Below the pieces are notes generated by a model, which saw only the letters and a program-made list of their open reading frames with translations, searched no databases and had not been told where the DNA came from. From contig NZ_JABMLK010000001.1 of NCBI RefSeq assembly GCF_013394855.1, forward strand, positions 2,561,501 through 2,625,500: a stretch of DNA of 64,000 nt, read 5' to 3'. The DNA is from Limnobaculum xujianqingii. GTDB lineage: Bacteria > Pseudomonadota > Gammaproteobacteria > Enterobacterales > Enterobacteriaceae. The position numbers were made by a program, and so were the translations under genes. Each line of letters starts with the position of its first letter. Position 1 is the first letter of the stretch. This document shows positions 10,496 to 20,323 of the stretch, piece by piece.

Positions 10496-11221
10496 TTAAC
10501 AGCAGGTAAACGGAACCAGTTCGCTAAGCGCAGCGGTATCAAGATGCTCCGTGGTTTCCTGACCATGACGGAAAATTTTGAAGCCCTGACTTTTAGCGCT
10601 GTAATAGCGAAGTTTAGTACCAGAGATTTGCAGCAGACTACCTTCGCGCAGTGCCACTACCGATTCAGTTTGGTTTACCGCACAAAACTCAGCAATACGC
10701 TCATCACGGGTTTCGCCCATATGTCCACTCAGATGAGCATCAATATAATGCGGGTTAATTTGTACCGGGAACAGGCCTAATGATGGTAACACTACGCTGC
10801 TGCGCACTGGCATATCGTTGGTGGTTCTGATGGATGGGCAAGCCACATTACAGCCTGCGCTCCAGCCAATATAAGGAACTTCACGTTCACGAACGGCACG
10901 TTGAATTGGTACAATCAAATCTTTCTCATGCAACATCTGATTCAACATCCATGTGTTACCACCACTAACGATAATACATTCCGCCTGAGCAATCGCTTCT
11001 GCTGGCTTATCAAAGTGGTGAATGCTGGTGACAGAAATGCCTAAGCTGCTTTCCAGATCACGAGCGCGCGCATCATAATCACTACGAATCAGGGCATAAG
11101 GAATTAATATTGCTTTGGCGACTTTCCGACGTTCTAACACCGCTAAAATCTGTTTTTTAGCGTAACCCAGTAACTCTTCGTCTCCGGATGTCTTACCATT
11201 ACTTAACAATATCAGTTCCAT
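10496..11221 (-). CDS. pepE: Peptidase E (alpha-aspartyl dipeptidase)
   Basis: PepE is a cytoplasmic serine peptidase of family S51 that cleaves dipeptides with N-terminal aspartate. The 241-residue protein has MELILLSNG at the N terminus, the SGGNTWML segment near 86-93, and the nucleophile motif GWSAGCN with Ser121. The INPHYIDAH segment holds the family's histidine. The C terminus is slightly longer than in Salmonella PepE and ends in two cysteines. The gene is transcribed away from rfaH, with 178 bases before the first possible rfaH start. Confidence 0.93.
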   Translation of the reverse strand: MELILLSNGKTSGDEELLGYAKKQILAVLERRKVAKAILIPYALIRSDYDARARDLESSLGISVTSIHHFDKPAEAIAQAECIIVSGGNTWMLNQMLHEKDLIVPIQRAVREREVPYIGWSAGCNVACPSIRTTNDMPVRSSVVLPSLGLFPVQINPHYIDAHLSGHMGETRDERIAEFCAVNQTESVVALREGSLLQISGTKLRYYSAKSQGFKIFRHGQETTEHLDTAALSELVPFTCC

Positions 11222-11435
11222 ATAGAATACCTCTGTTTAGTTATTAACTCTCTATTTATACAGGAAAACACTCGCATTTACTGTGATCGTTTTCCATTTA
11301 GCTCGAAACTGTCTCAATGTATTAGCCCAGCATAGTATTTCTCACTGGATTAATCGACCGTCATAATGAACCTGATGTCTATTATCCTACTATTTTGCTA
11401 TGCTTAAGCGGTATTTTTATTTGGCGAATCAACTA

Positions 11436-11927
11436 ATGGAATCATGGTATTTACTTTATTGTAAGCGTGGTCAACTAACACGCGCACAAGAGCATCTTGA
11501 ACGGCAACAGGTGCCCAGCTTCAGCCCTATGTATCAGATAGAAAAAATTGTTCGGGGTAAAAAAACATTGGTAGATGAACCACTGTTTCCCAACTATCTG
11601 TTCATTGAGCTGGATCCGGAAAGAGTTCACACCACCACTATCAGCGCAACCCGAGGCGTTAGCCACTTCATTCGTTTCGGTAAATTCCCGGTGACAGTGC
11701 CTTTTAGCCTGATAAAAAACCTGATGATGCAGCCTAAGCCACAGCTAAGCGATCCAACACAACCTAAAAGTGGTGATACCGTAGTTATTACTGAAGGGAT
11801 ATTTGAAGGATTAGAAGCGATTTATGCGGAACCAGATGGTGAAGCTCGCTCAATACTTTTATTAAATCTGATTAACCAGAAGGTTGAACATAAGATTAGT
11901 AATTCTCAGTTTGAGAAGCGGGATTAA
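11436..11927 (+). CDS. rfaH: Transcription antitermination factor RfaH
   Basis: RfaH is the NusG paralogue that loads on RNA polymerase at ops sites and promotes expression of long, AT-rich operons such as LPS and capsule genes. The NGN domain starts [11 protein letters not shown], and the KOW-like C-terminal part contains [26 protein letters not shown]. An upstream in-frame ATG at 11400 adds 12 residues not found in homologues; the ATG at 11436 gives 163 residues against 162 in E. coli and is preferred. The ribosome binding site is weak. It is convergent with hemB. Confidence 0.94.
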   Translation: MESWYLLYCKRGQLTRAQEHLERQQVPSFSPMYQIEKIVRGKKTLVDEPLFPNYLFIELDPERVHTTTISATRGVSHFIRFGKFPVTVPFSLIKNLMMQPKPQLSDPTQPKSGDTVVITEGIFEGLEAIYAEPDGEARSILLLNLINQKVEHKISNSQFEKRD

Positions 11928-11960
11928 GATTTAACTTTTCAGCGTCATTTTAATTAGCAA

Positions 11961-12070
11961 CAGTGAACATTCCGGCCGTAAAAACCATGTGCTCATATTG
12001 CCTTCGTGCCCGGCCGGGCAATGATTTGTAATTAATATCTGAGAACGTCGGGCCAATGGTCCGACGCTTT
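11961..12070. repeat. Intergenic structured repeat, copy 1 (reduced form)
   Basis: A short member of the repeat family, between convergent rfaH and hemB. The side hairpin is present (CCGGCCG at 11972-11978 with CGGCCGG at 12011-12017, 32-base loop). The large branched core of other copies is replaced by one 9-bp hairpin, 12046-12066, with a three-base loop (CGTCGGGCC/GGTCCGACG). The spacer and the loop (TGCTCATATTG) match full copies, which marks it as a relative and not a chance terminator. It may also terminate rfaH or hemB. Confidence 0.75.
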
Positions 12071-12081
12071 AACGATTATTT

Positions 12082-13122
<1,041 letters not shown>

Positions 13123-13190
13123 TTAACTTTGTGGGGAATCAACACCCATCAGTTTTTTCATTATTTATCATACGCTGCTCTCGCAGTGAC

Positions 13191-13973
13191 TCAACCTAAT
13201 CTCAATAAACGGTTAGCATTTTGCCGGGTTATTTCCCCCAGACAGGCAGCATCCTCGCCGCGCAGTATGGCCACTTCCTGCAATATATGAGCCAGGAGTG
13301 CAGGTTCATTGCGCCGTGAGGTTGGTTTTGGCTTGAGGTCACGTGGCAGCAAATAGGGGGCGTCGGTCTCCAGCAATAACTTATCAGCAGGTATCAGCGG
13401 CACCAGTTCTCGCAACTCTTGCCCCCGGCGCTCATCGCATATCCAACCGGTGATACCGACATAGAGCCCCAGTGACAGATATTCTTCCAGTTCCTGACGA
13501 TTGCCCGTAAAACAGTGCACTACTGCTGCAGGAACCTTACTCAGCCAGGGTTTTAGCAATTCAATAAACCGTTGATGAGCATCACGACAGTGCAAAAACA
13601 AGGGCATTTCAAGCTCTGCCGCTATCGCCAGTTGTGCACTGAAAGCATGTTCTTGTTGCTGTGGTGTTGAGAAATTACGGTTAAAATCCAGTCCGCATTC
13701 GCCTATTGCGGCTACGTTGGACTCTGCCGCCAGTTGATATATTTGCTGCTCACAGGAGATTGACCAGCCAGAAGCATCGTGAGGATGAACCCCGGCGGTA
13801 CTCCAGCAATAATCAGGATAGTGGTTAGCTAGTTGATGAGCCTCGATGCTCTCTTTTAGCGAGGTACCGGTAATCAACATGCCGTTGACTCCAGCCTGTT
13901 TAGCCCGTTCCACCACCTCATATCGATCCTGAGCAAACTGGCGGTTAGTCAGGTTAACGCCTATATCGAACAT
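13191..13973 (-). CDS. tatD: 3'-5' DNA/RNA exonuclease TatD
   Basis: TatD is a metal-dependent nuclease with a TIM-barrel fold involved in quality control and DNA damage. The 260-residue protein shows the family metal ligands in order: AGVHPHDA near 61, [10 protein letters not shown] near 92, the HCRDAH segment, VVHCFTG and [12 protein letters not shown]. In E. coli it directly follows tatABC. Here 500 bases of repeats lie between tatC and tatD, so it may need its own promoter. Confidence 0.95.
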   Translation of the reverse strand: MFDIGVNLTNRQFAQDRYEVVERAKQAGVNGMLITGTSLKESIEAHQLANHYPDYCWSTAGVHPHDASGWSISCEQQIYQLAAESNVAAIGECGLDFNRNFSTPQQQEHAFSAQLAIAAELEMPLFLHCRDAHQRFIELLKPWLSKVPAAVVHCFTGNRQELEEYLSLGLYVGITGWICDERRGQELRELVPLIPADKLLLETDAPYLLPRDLKPKPTSRRNEPALLAHILQEVAILRGEDAACLGEITRQNANRLLRLG

Positions 13974-14049
13974 TGATTTTTCTCCTGGTAGCGGTTATCA
14001 GGGCTTTAAACAAAAACCATCTACATGTTGATAAGCCATTTATATTAAC

Positions 14050-14152
14050 TTCAGTGAATATTCCGGCCGTAAAAGCAATATGCCAATATTATTTCCGTGC
14101 TCGGCCGGAAGACCATCTGAGCTTAACTTTGGAGGGACTGGCTTCCCTCTGT
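14050..14152. repeat. Intergenic structured repeat, copy 2 (reduced form)
   Basis: Left half of an inverted pair. The side hairpin is TTCCGGCCG (14061-14069) with CGGCCGGAA (14102-14110). The spacer GACCATCTGAGCTTA resembles the full copies. The core is reduced to GAGGGA-CTGGCT-TCCCTC (14132-14149). Copy 3 follows about 80 bases further on in the opposite orientation. Confidence 0.75.
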
Positions 14153-14173
14153 TTGATTGCATTAATAATTTAA

Positions 14174-14192
14174 AGCCGCCCATAAGGCGGCT
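14174..14192 (-). terminator. Terminator-like hairpin, inner copy
   Basis: AGCCGCC-CATAA-GGCGGCT, followed on the minus strand by a short T-rich tract. It carries the same stem as the hairpin at 14435-14452; repeat copy 3 lies between the two. Confidence 0.55.
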
Positions 14193-14232
14193 AAAACTGG
14201 TGACAAAATCTGATTTGTTCGGTTTTGTGTTT

Positions 14233-14412
14233 TAAAATAGCCAATTGTCGGGAGGGGCTCCCGTGGGGGTCGACTTGGCGTCAGCCAACGAAGTGCCCGT
14301 AGGGAGACCTGGCCCGACACGCACTGAAGCCAAATACAGGCGGTCTTCCGGTCGAGCACAAAGCTATACAAGCGCTTTAGATTTTACGACCGGAATATCA
14401 TTGAGGCCAATC
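14233..14412. repeat. Intergenic structured repeat, copy 3 (full form)
   Basis: A full member. Outer stem TGTCGGG (14246-14252) with CCCGACA (14313-14319); inner stem CTCCC (14258-14262) with GGGAG (14302-14306); apical hairpin TTGGC/GCCAA around 14280; side hairpin TTCCGGTCG (14346-14354) with CGACCGGAA (14387-14395). It sits between tatD and tatC, in inverted orientation to copy 2, and is bracketed by two AGCCGCC/GGCGGCT hairpins. Confidence 0.85.
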
Positions 14413-14434
14413 TATCTGGTTTATCAGCTGTCTG

Positions 14435-14452
14435 AGCCGCCCGAGGGCGGCT
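14435..14452 (-). terminator. Terminator-like hairpin directly after tatC
   Basis: AGCCGCC with GGCGGCT and a short loop, 26 bases past the tatC stop. No T tract follows on the minus strand, so the inner copy at 14174 may do the terminating. Confidence 0.5.
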
Positions 14453-14477
14453 TCACTTAAATCAATTAATCCAACAA

Positions 14478-15275
14478 CTATGCCGATGGCTTTTCACTGT
14501 CGTCGGAAGGCTCGTCTTCGCCATCCTCTTCGTCTTGCTCATCTGCTTTTTTACGGCCTTTTCCTACGTAGAAACGGGCGAAGAAGACGCCGATTTCAAA
14601 CAGAATGCACATAGGTATGGCCAACAGCGTTTGTGAGAACACATCGGGGGGGGTCATTAACATGCCAACCACGAATGCGCCCACAATGATGTAAGGACGT
14701 TTCTTTTTCAGATCATCTGGCGTGGTGACACCACTCCAGCACAGCAGAATAATCGCAACTGGTACTTCAAACGACACACCGAAAGCAAAAAACAGCGCCA
14801 TAACAAAGTTAAGGTAGTTATTAATATCGGTGGATATCAATATGCCTACAGGTGCAGTTTTAACGAAAAAGCCAAACGCCAGTGGGAACACCACAAAGTA
14901 GGCAAACGCCATCCCAAGATAAAACAGCGCGGTACTGGAGAACAGCAACGGCATCATCAAACGGCGTTCATGCTTATACAGCGCCGGTGCAATAAATGAC
15001 CATACCTGATACAGAATATAAGGCGCTGAAATAAATACCGAAACGATCAGCGTCAACTTGATTGGCGTCAGGAATGGCGAAGCCACATCCGTTGCAATCA
15101 TGCTGGCGCCCTGAGGCAGTTGAGTCATCAATGGTGCGGACACCATATGATAGATATCGTTTGAAAAATAGACTAATGCCAGAAATATCAAAAGAATACA
15201 AACCATCGACCGTAACAGACGAGAGCGTAATTCAATCAAATGGCTGATAAGCGGCTGGGTATCTTCTACGGACAT
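14478..15275 (-). CDS. tatC: Sec-independent protein translocase subunit TatC
   Basis: TatC is the six-helix membrane receptor for twin-arginine signal peptides. The 265-residue protein starts with the conserved cytoplasmic region around [16 protein letters not shown] and contains the [13 protein letters not shown] loop and [14 protein letters not shown] in the later helices. The C-terminal tail is unusually acidic ([20 protein letters not shown]). A run of eight C on the coding strand encodes the conserved TPPD, so it is in frame. It begins 3 bases after tatB, in the tatABC operon. Confidence 0.97.
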   Translation of the reverse strand: MSVEDTQPLISHLIELRSRLLRSMVCILLIFLALVYFSNDIYHMVSAPLMTQLPQGASMIATDVASPFLTPIKLTLIVSVFISAPYILYQVWSFIAPALYKHERRLMMPLLFSSTALFYLGMAFAYFVVFPLAFGFFVKTAPVGILISTDINNYLNFVMALFFAFGVSFEVPVAIILLCWSGVTTPDDLKKKRPYIIVGAFVVGMLMTPPDVFSQTLLAIPMCILFEIGVFFARFYVGKGRKKADEQDEEDGEDEPSDDSEKPSA

Positions 15276-15278
15276 GGA

Positions 15279-15809
15279 TTATTTTTCGCTATCAGGTTTA
15301 TTGATGGATACCGGCTCTGGCTGAACAACTTCGGTTGCTGTTTCAGCAACGACCGGTTCTGCTGCAACAGACTCGACAGGAGGTACTTTATTTTTGTTCG
15401 CTGCTGCTTCCTCTGCTGCTTTTGCGGCAGTTTCAGTGGCTGATACCGAAGGTTTATCGGCATCAGCAGCAGAAGTTGGTGAAGTATTAAAAGACTCAGC
15501 CGCATTATTGAGATCGCTCTGGATGGTGCGTTTCATCCCGGTTGCCATCTCTTTTAATTCATCCATAGAAGCTTTCAGCTCCGGAGATAAATTCTGCAGA
15601 CCTGCCTGCTCCGCTTTCTTCAGGCTCTCTTTCAGCTCTTGTAGCTTCAGTTCCTGAGTCAGCTCATTTTGCACGGATGAAGCCAGAGAACGCATCGCTC
15701 TAATCCAGCCCGTGACTGTTTTAACTGCAACCGGCAACCGCTCAGGACCAAGCACAATCAGGCCAATGATCAGTACCAGTACAATTTCACCAAACCCTAT
15801 ATCGAACAC
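15279..15809 (-). CDS. tatB: Sec-independent protein translocase subunit TatB
   Basis: TatB pairs with TatC in the receptor complex of the twin-arginine system. The 176-residue protein has the single N-terminal membrane helix [20 protein letters not shown], the hinge GPERLP, and an amphipathic helix with basic and acidic residues to about residue 100. The remaining tail is rich in alanine, valine and glutamate and of low complexity, as is usual for TatB. It sits 3 bases from both tatA and tatC. Confidence 0.97.
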   Translation of the reverse strand: MFDIGFGEIVLVLIIGLIVLGPERLPVAVKTVTGWIRAMRSLASSVQNELTQELKLQELKESLKKAEQAGLQNLSPELKASMDELKEMATGMKRTIQSDLNNAAESFNTSPTSAADADKPSVSATETAAKAAEEAAANKNKVPPVESVAAEPVVAETATEVVQPEPVSINKPDSEK

Positions 15810-15812
15810 GGA

Positions 15813-16094
15813 TTATACCTGCTCTTTATTCTGGCTCTTTTGCTCTTCGGTTTTAACCGAAGGTTGTTGCTGTTCTTGAATAGATTTAACATCAAAATCA
15901 GCATCGTTTTGGGCTTCTTCTTTGTTGGCAGTAGTTGCCTGATTAGAAGTCGTCTCTTCATCGCTCATGGCTTTTTTAAAGCCTTTCACGGATGCACCAA
16001 GGTCAGAACCTAAAGTACGCAGTTTCTTTGTTCCGAACAACAATACGACAATCGCAACGATTATCAGTAGTTGCCAAATGCTAATTCCACCCAT
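15813..16094 (-). CDS. tatA: Sec-independent protein translocase subunit TatA
   Basis: TatA oligomerises to form the translocation element of the twin-arginine system. The 93-residue protein has [20 protein letters not shown] as its only membrane helix, then [14 protein letters not shown] and the amphipathic helix with [10 protein letters not shown]. The polar tail is low complexity. It starts the tatABC unit; 97 bases separate it from ubiB upstream, so the ubi and tat genes could be read through together or tat could have its own promoter there. Confidence 0.97.
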   Translation of the reverse strand: MGGISIWQLLIIVAIVVLLFGTKKLRTLGSDLGASVKGFKKAMSDEETTSNQATTANKEEAQNDADFDVKSIQEQQQPSVKTEEQKSQNKEQV

Positions 16095-16191
16095 GTTATA
16101 TGCCTCTGTTAATCGCGGGTTGATTTTGAGATTGCTGACCAGTATACGGTAGTTTCAGCAAGCTGTAGTAATAAAATCTGGTAATAAATAG

Positions 16192-17823
16192 TTAAGCTGC
16201 CTTTCGCCATCCAATCAGCCAGACAACCGCCCCAGCACCCGCCAGACAAACTGGCCAGACGGGAATATGATTTGCGAACAGGATTGTAGCACCAATCAAT
16301 AAAGTAGCACCTACCCCAAAGAGGTAGCGAGACTGGTTCTGCTTTTCCTGACGATGACCAATTTGAGCGTTGAGTTTATCAATACTATTTTGCAATTCTT
16401 TGTGCTGCCGCAAACTGTCGTAAAACAATTCCGGTAATTCAGGTAATTTCTCTATCCAGTATGGTGCTTTTTCTTTCAGAGTGCGAACCAGTGCAGGGAT
16501 CCCTACCTGATCGCGCATCCAGGTTTCCAGGAAAGGCTTAGCGGTAGTCCATAAGTCCAACTGTGGATAGAGTTGTCGGCCTAATCCTTCGATATACAGC
16601 AAGGTTTTTTGCAATAGCACCAGTTGAGGCTGCACTTCCATATTAAAGCGGCGCGCAGTATTAAACAGGTTCATCAGTACATGACCAAATGAGATTTCAG
16701 ACAGCGGCTTCTCAAAAATAGGCTCACAAACGGTACGAATAGCAAACTCGAACTCTTCTACATTAGTATCTGGCGGCACCCAACCAGAATCCACGTGCAG
16801 CTCAGCAACTTTGCGGTAATCACGATTAAAAAAGGCGATAAAGTTTTCCGCCAGATAACGTTTATCCCCTTTGCTCAGCGAACCAACAATGCCACAGTCA
16901 ATACCAATATACTGTGGATTCTCCGGCGTAGCATAGCTGACAAAGATATTTCCCGGATGCATATCCGCGTGGAAAAAACTGTCGCGAAACACCTGAGTAA
17001 AGAAGATCTGAACGCCACGTTCCGCCAGCACTTTCATGTTAGTACCATTGGCTTCCAGCGCATCAATATCGGCAATAGAAATACCGTAGATACGTTCCAT
17101 TACCAGCACATTTTCGTGGCAGTAATCGCTGAAGACTTCAGGCACATACATCATTGGGCTGTTATCAAAATTACGGCGCAGCTGAATGGTATTGGCCGCT
17201 TCACGCAGTAAGTTTAATTCGTCCAACAGTGTTTTTTCATATTCACGAACCACCTCGCGCGGTCGCAGACGGCGACCATCCGGTAGTAGTTTTGGCACCC
17301 AACCGGCAATGCGGTACATCAGGCGAATATCTGCCTCAATAATCGGTTTAATATCCGGGCGAATAACTTTAAGCACCACTTCCTGACCATTGCTTTTCAG
17401 CACCGCAGTATGAACCTGAGCGATAGAAGCCGATGCCAGAGCCTGAGGGTCGAAATCATCAAACCATTGCTCCAGCTTACCGCCCATTGAGGCTTCAATA
17501 TGTTTACGGGCTAATTCACCGTCAAAAGATTCAACCTGATCCTGCAATAACGCCAGTTGGTCAGCAATGACCGGTGGGAATAAATCCCGACGCGTTGACA
17601 TCATCTGGCCGAACTTGATCCACACGGGGCCTAAGGTTTGTAGCGCTAAACGTAAACGCTCCCCCAACGCTTTATCCGGATACTTATTTCTCATCCAGAA
17701 CAGCGAACGACACCACATTCTCAATGGCCAGGTAAGGCGCATTTTCGGGATCAATTCGTCTAACCCATGAGTCAGAAAAACGCGGACGATTACATATAAA
17801 CGCAAAAATTCAGATGGGGTCAT
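16192..17823 (-). CDS. ubiB: Ubiquinone biosynthesis regulatory protein kinase UbiB
   Basis: UbiB is the membrane-anchored ABC1/ADCK-type ATPase that supports assembly of the ubiquinone complex. The 543-residue protein carries the KxGQ motif in [20 protein letters not shown] (about 65-84), the A-rich loop replacement SASIAQVH, the [10 protein letters not shown] and GIDCGIVG catalytic segments, and two C-terminal membrane helices. Its ATG overlaps the ubiJ stop (ATGA), showing translational coupling. A second, divergent member of the family lies at 30033-31673. Confidence 0.97.
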   Translation of the reverse strand: MTPSEFLRLYVIVRVFLTHGLDELIPKMRLTWPLRMWCRSLFWMRNKYPDKALGERLRLALQTLGPVWIKFGQMMSTRRDLFPPVIADQLALLQDQVESFDGELARKHIEASMGGKLEQWFDDFDPQALASASIAQVHTAVLKSNGQEVVLKVIRPDIKPIIEADIRLMYRIAGWVPKLLPDGRRLRPREVVREYEKTLLDELNLLREAANTIQLRRNFDNSPMMYVPEVFSDYCHENVLVMERIYGISIADIDALEANGTNMKVLAERGVQIFFTQVFRDSFFHADMHPGNIFVSYATPENPQYIGIDCGIVGSLSKGDKRYLAENFIAFFNRDYRKVAELHVDSGWVPPDTNVEEFEFAIRTVCEPIFEKPLSEISFGHVLMNLFNTARRFNMEVQPQLVLLQKTLLYIEGLGRQLYPQLDLWTTAKPFLETWMRDQVGIPALVRTLKEKAPYWIEKLPELPELFYDSLRQHKELQNSIDKLNAQIGHRQEKQNQSRYLFGVGATLLIGATILFANHIPVWPVCLAGAGAVVWLIGWRKAA

Positions 17824-18428
17824 CGGGTGCTCTCCAGCTTCTCTATTCTTTTCGCCAGAGCATCAACCTGCTGACTTAAAATTTCAGTTTCATCACCAAA
17901 GTGCAGCACTTCCAGTCGTCCTGGGGCCAAACGCCACTCCTCAGTTACCGCCTGTGCCAGATAGTTTTGTTGATGTTCCACCCATTGCTTTACTCTTTTA
18001 GCGCTGTTTTGCGCTCTCTGACTTAGGGTTTCTGCCGCTACATCACCAATATAAGGAGAGAGCCATTCAGCGGGATCCCATTCAGCCAGATCGATTAAGG
18101 TGACAAACTGCTGTATCACCTGCATATCCCCGTCAACAACGACATCACCATCACGCATCAATGCAGACAGACGCTGGCGGTCGCGCAGAGAAAACAGGGT
18201 TGGCAGTTTGGTTATCAGAGTACAGTTTGCCGGCTGTTCCCACTGACTCACAACGTCAATATGATTAACGCTGAATACTAACGTCAGAGAAGTGGACAGC
18301 TCTTGCAGGCTCAGCTTAAGCGTTTTACCAGCCAGCCGATGGCTCATCGATTGCATGCTGCGATCGCGAAAAAGCAAACTGTTCAGAGAGGTTTCTATAA
18401 TGCCGGCAATCAGGGGAACAAACAACAT
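17820..18428 (-). CDS. ubiJ: Ubiquinone biosynthesis accessory factor UbiJ
   Basis: UbiJ binds ubiquinone intermediates through an SCP2-type lipid-binding domain and helps organise the soluble Ubi complex. The open frame reaches 18485, but the ATG at 18428 follows AAAGGA with a 6-base gap and gives 202 residues, against 201 in E. coli. The region [19 protein letters not shown], the SCP2 core and the C-terminal coiled part ([20 protein letters not shown]) are conserved. It should be the gene after ubiE, but a 2-kb insertion separates them here. Confidence 0.93.
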   Translation of the reverse strand: MLFVPLIAGIIETSLNSLLFRDRSMQSMSHRLAGKTLKLSLQELSTSLTLVFSVNHIDVVSQWEQPANCTLITKLPTLFSLRDRQRLSALMRDGDVVVDGDMQVIQQFVTLIDLAEWDPAEWLSPYIGDVAAETLSQRAQNSAKRVKQWVEHQQNYLAQAVTEEWRLAPGRLEVLHFGDETEILSQQVDALAKRIEKLESTR

Positions 18429-18485
18429 AGCGATCCTTTGTAAGAACTGAAATACAACACGGGTATATTGATGATATTCAACCAT

Positions 18486-18777
18486 GAAGGCAACGACTGA
18501 ATGAGGAGATAAGCTAAAATGGCGGAATAAAATGTCTGTTTTGAGACGATAACATTATTGTTAACAAACGCTAATTGAAATCATCTTTCTTTTAGAATCT
18601 GGTAGCTAGCCTACTGGCGAACTCTTGAGTTATTGCAAATTTAGCATATTGAAAACAACGCATTACACCTTTTTGCATGATAACTACCACAAATTTTGAT
18701 ACAGCTATAGTAAAGAAGAACGACAAATATCATAGTTTAGAGATAGTTTATTGCGTTGATAGCCACTACATCCCATA
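18486..18777. other. AT-rich gene-free stretch between ubiJ and the ccdAB-like operon
   Basis: About 290 AT-rich bases with no supported ORF, repeat or clear terminator. It should hold the promoters of both the leftward ubiJ unit and the rightward toxin-antitoxin operon, since ubiJ is cut off from ubiE. I could not fix a -10/-35 pair with confidence. Confidence 0.5.
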
Positions 18778-18803
18778 ATTATGCGCATACATCTGCGCAT
18801 AAT
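18778..18803. promoter_or_regulatory. Palindromic operator of the ccdAB-like operon
   Basis: ATTATGCGCA and TGCGCATAAT form a perfect 10-bp inverted repeat with a 6-base spacer, ending 13 bases before the antitoxin ATG. The symmetry and position are what is expected for a site bound by a ribbon-helix-helix antitoxin that represses its own operon. The binding protein is inferred. Confidence 0.7.
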
Positions 18804-18816
18804 ATTGAGGTGCACT

Positions 18817-19062
18817 ATGAATACTATTCCTTCTCGCCATAGCGCTAAAAGAAGCACTAACGTTTATCTGACAGCTTCTCTCGTTGATAAAGCCCGCAGT
18901 ATGAACATGAATTTATCAGCTACATTAGACGAGCTTTTGGCTAAAGCTATTGAGTCGAAACAAAACGAACAGGCAAAAGAGAAAGAAGATATGCAAGCCA
19001 TGAATAAATTTATGACTGAGGCAGGCCTGTTGTCTGACGATGAATTTTTCGGGGGCCTGTAA
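18817..19062 (+). CDS. CcdA-like antitoxin
   Basis: This small protein (81 residues) resembles CcdA: a basic N-terminal strand and helix (KRSTNVYLTASLVDKARSM) forming a ribbon-helix-helix DNA-binding unit, then an LDELLAKAIESKQ helix and an acidic, probably disordered toxin-binding tail ending DDEFFGGL. A longer frame from 18781 would begin inside the operator; the ATG at 18817 has GAGGTG six bases upstream and is preferred. Its stop overlaps the start of the next gene (TAATG). It should neutralise the downstream toxin and repress the operon. Confidence 0.85.
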   Translation: MNTIPSRHSAKRSTNVYLTASLVDKARSMNMNLSATLDELLAKAIESKQNEQAKEKEDMQAMNKFMTEAGLLSDDEFFGGL

Positions 19063-19385
19063 TGTCGAAGCAATTTGATGTATACAAGAACCCTTCCACA
19101 AAAACAAATCGACTCTGGCCATTGTATTTAATTCTTCAAAATAATTATTTTGATGATTTAAATACAAGATTGATAGTGCCTTTAGTATCTCAAAAAGATT
19201 TAAATCTGAATCAAAAAAGAATAACTCCCCAGATTACTATCAATAAGGATGTCTATTACGTTTTTACCCCAGCAATAACATTTATTGATGCAAATAAAAT
19301 TAAAAAAGCAGATTTTGTATGTAATGTTAACTCGGCAAGACATGATATCGTTTCTGCCCTGGATTCAATCATAACTAATACATAA
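19062..19385 (+). CDS. CcdB-like toxin
   Basis: The 107-residue product has the CcdB layout: the N-terminal QFDVYKNPSTKTNRLWPLYL, the central RLIVPLVSQKDL that matches the RMVIPLAS region of F-plasmid CcdB, and a C-terminal helix with ARHDIVSALDSII. CcdB proteins poison DNA gyrase. The family's C-terminal Trp-Gly-Ile, needed by the F toxin, is absent: this protein ends IITNT. It could therefore be a divergent or inactive toxin. Coupling to the antitoxin by a one-base overlap supports it as a real pair. Confidence 0.82.
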   Translation: MSKQFDVYKNPSTKTNRLWPLYLILQNNYFDDLNTRLIVPLVSQKDLNLNQKRITPQITINKDVYYVFTPAITFIDANKIKKADFVCNVNSARHDIVSALDSIITNT

Positions 19386-19407
19386 CCGCTGATATACTCT
19401 GTAGATA

Positions 19408-19740
19408 ATGAAACACATCTCCGTCCCCACCAGCCAAGCAGCCATGACCCGTTTGGATCTCGATGCTTGCATCACTGGTGATTTAATTGAGTTTTATCTC
19501 AACGATGCACAGTATCGGGCGCTCTGGAAGAGCGGCGTTATCGAACAGATAAATAAAACCCTGAACATCATGATTGATGATTTTGAAGATGAGAAGATAT
19601 TGGGCAGTGAACGCCTTCTTTATGCCCAACAACTTATTGAATCTAAACTGGCTGCAACCAATTGTGAGGTCCTGCAAAAACTACTTTTTCTGACCATTAG
19701 CGCCCTGAAATACAACACAGGAGTATTCTTCTATTTTTGA
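19408..19740 (+). CDS. Small orphan protein in the ubi island
   Basis: A 110-residue ORF starting 22 bases after the toxin gene. The product is acidic in the middle (MIDDFEDEKILGSERLL), appears helical, and has no membrane segment or known motif. The ribosome binding site is poor and a second ATG 12 codons in (MTRLDLDACITGDLIEFYL) could be the true start. I do not recognise it; it may be a third gene of the toxin-antitoxin operon or unrelated cargo of the same insertion. Confidence 0.5.
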   Translation: MKHISVPTSQAAMTRLDLDACITGDLIEFYLNDAQYRALWKSGVIEQINKTLNIMIDDFEDEKILGSERLLYAQQLIESKLAATNCEVLQKLLFLTISALKYNTGVFFYF

Positions 19741-19756
19741 AACAATAAATCACAAA

Positions 19757-20323
19757 CTACTTATACACCCTCTCCACCGGCAGTAACTCGGTTGCCTTCT
19801 CCATATCCCCTTTTACCACTAACGCCCGAATCTCATGGGCTAGCGGCGTTACATTGGTAATCTGGCGTATCCACTGGTTTACATAACGCTCCACCGCCTC
19901 TTCACCTAAACCAATCTGAATCGAACGATATTCAAGAGGATGAAGCAGTAAATTACGTTCTGGGTCCCACTGGATACGAACCGGTGAATCACGTTTCACC
20001 TGCTCCCATTGTTCCTTGGTCATTGATGGTTCCGCATGGCTGCCACAGCTATGTTCCAGAGCCCATTCAAATCCTTCACGGGTGATATCCATTGCCAGAA
20101 TGCGCTCCTGACCAGCATCTTTATAGCCCCATCCGGCACGATACATCATCCAGAGAAATGACGGTTTTATCCAGGTCATACGAGCCATTTTAAAAGGTGA
20201 GGATACAAAAGTACCGTGAGCCAGTGCAGAATCAGCAATTTGGTTGGAATAAGCCTGATAAACCCGAATGGTGTCATTATCGAACAGCGCCCGAATTTGA
20301 CGGTAGGGTGGTGATGGCATCAT
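19757..20323 (-). CDS. DUF4291 family protein
   Basis: The 188-residue product matches the DUF4291 family: YRQIRALFDNDTIRVYQAYS at the N terminus, then the highly characteristic RMTWIKPSFLWMMYRAGWG near 50-68, and EGFEWALEHS. No catalytic function is established for the family to my knowledge. It converges on the orphan ORF and lies downstream of ubiE's position, inside the segment that separates ubiE from ubiJ. It starts with two adjacent ATG codons; a distinct ribosome binding site is not obvious. Confidence 0.8.
   Translation of the reverse strand: MMPSPPYRQIRALFDNDTIRVYQAYSNQIADSALAHGTFVSSPFKMARMTWIKPSFLWMMYRAGWGYKDAGQERILAMDITREGFEWALEHSCGSHAEPSMTKEQWEQVKRDSPVRIQWDPERNLLLHPLEYRSIQIGLGEEAVERYVNQWIRQITNVTPLAHEIRALVVKGDMEKATELLPVERVYK

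Noticed and set aside
14245..14460. ORFs inside repeat copies 3 and 7 that share the translated segment GVDLASANEVPV and PGPTR
   Set aside because: The likeness comes from the shared repeat DNA. In copy 6 the same frame has a stop codon (GTAAGCC), and the pattern of change is that of paired stems, not of codons.
14647..14656. Run of eight C/G in tatC as a third homopolymer frameshift
   Set aside because: It encodes the conserved TPPD in frame and the downstream sequence is normal TatC.
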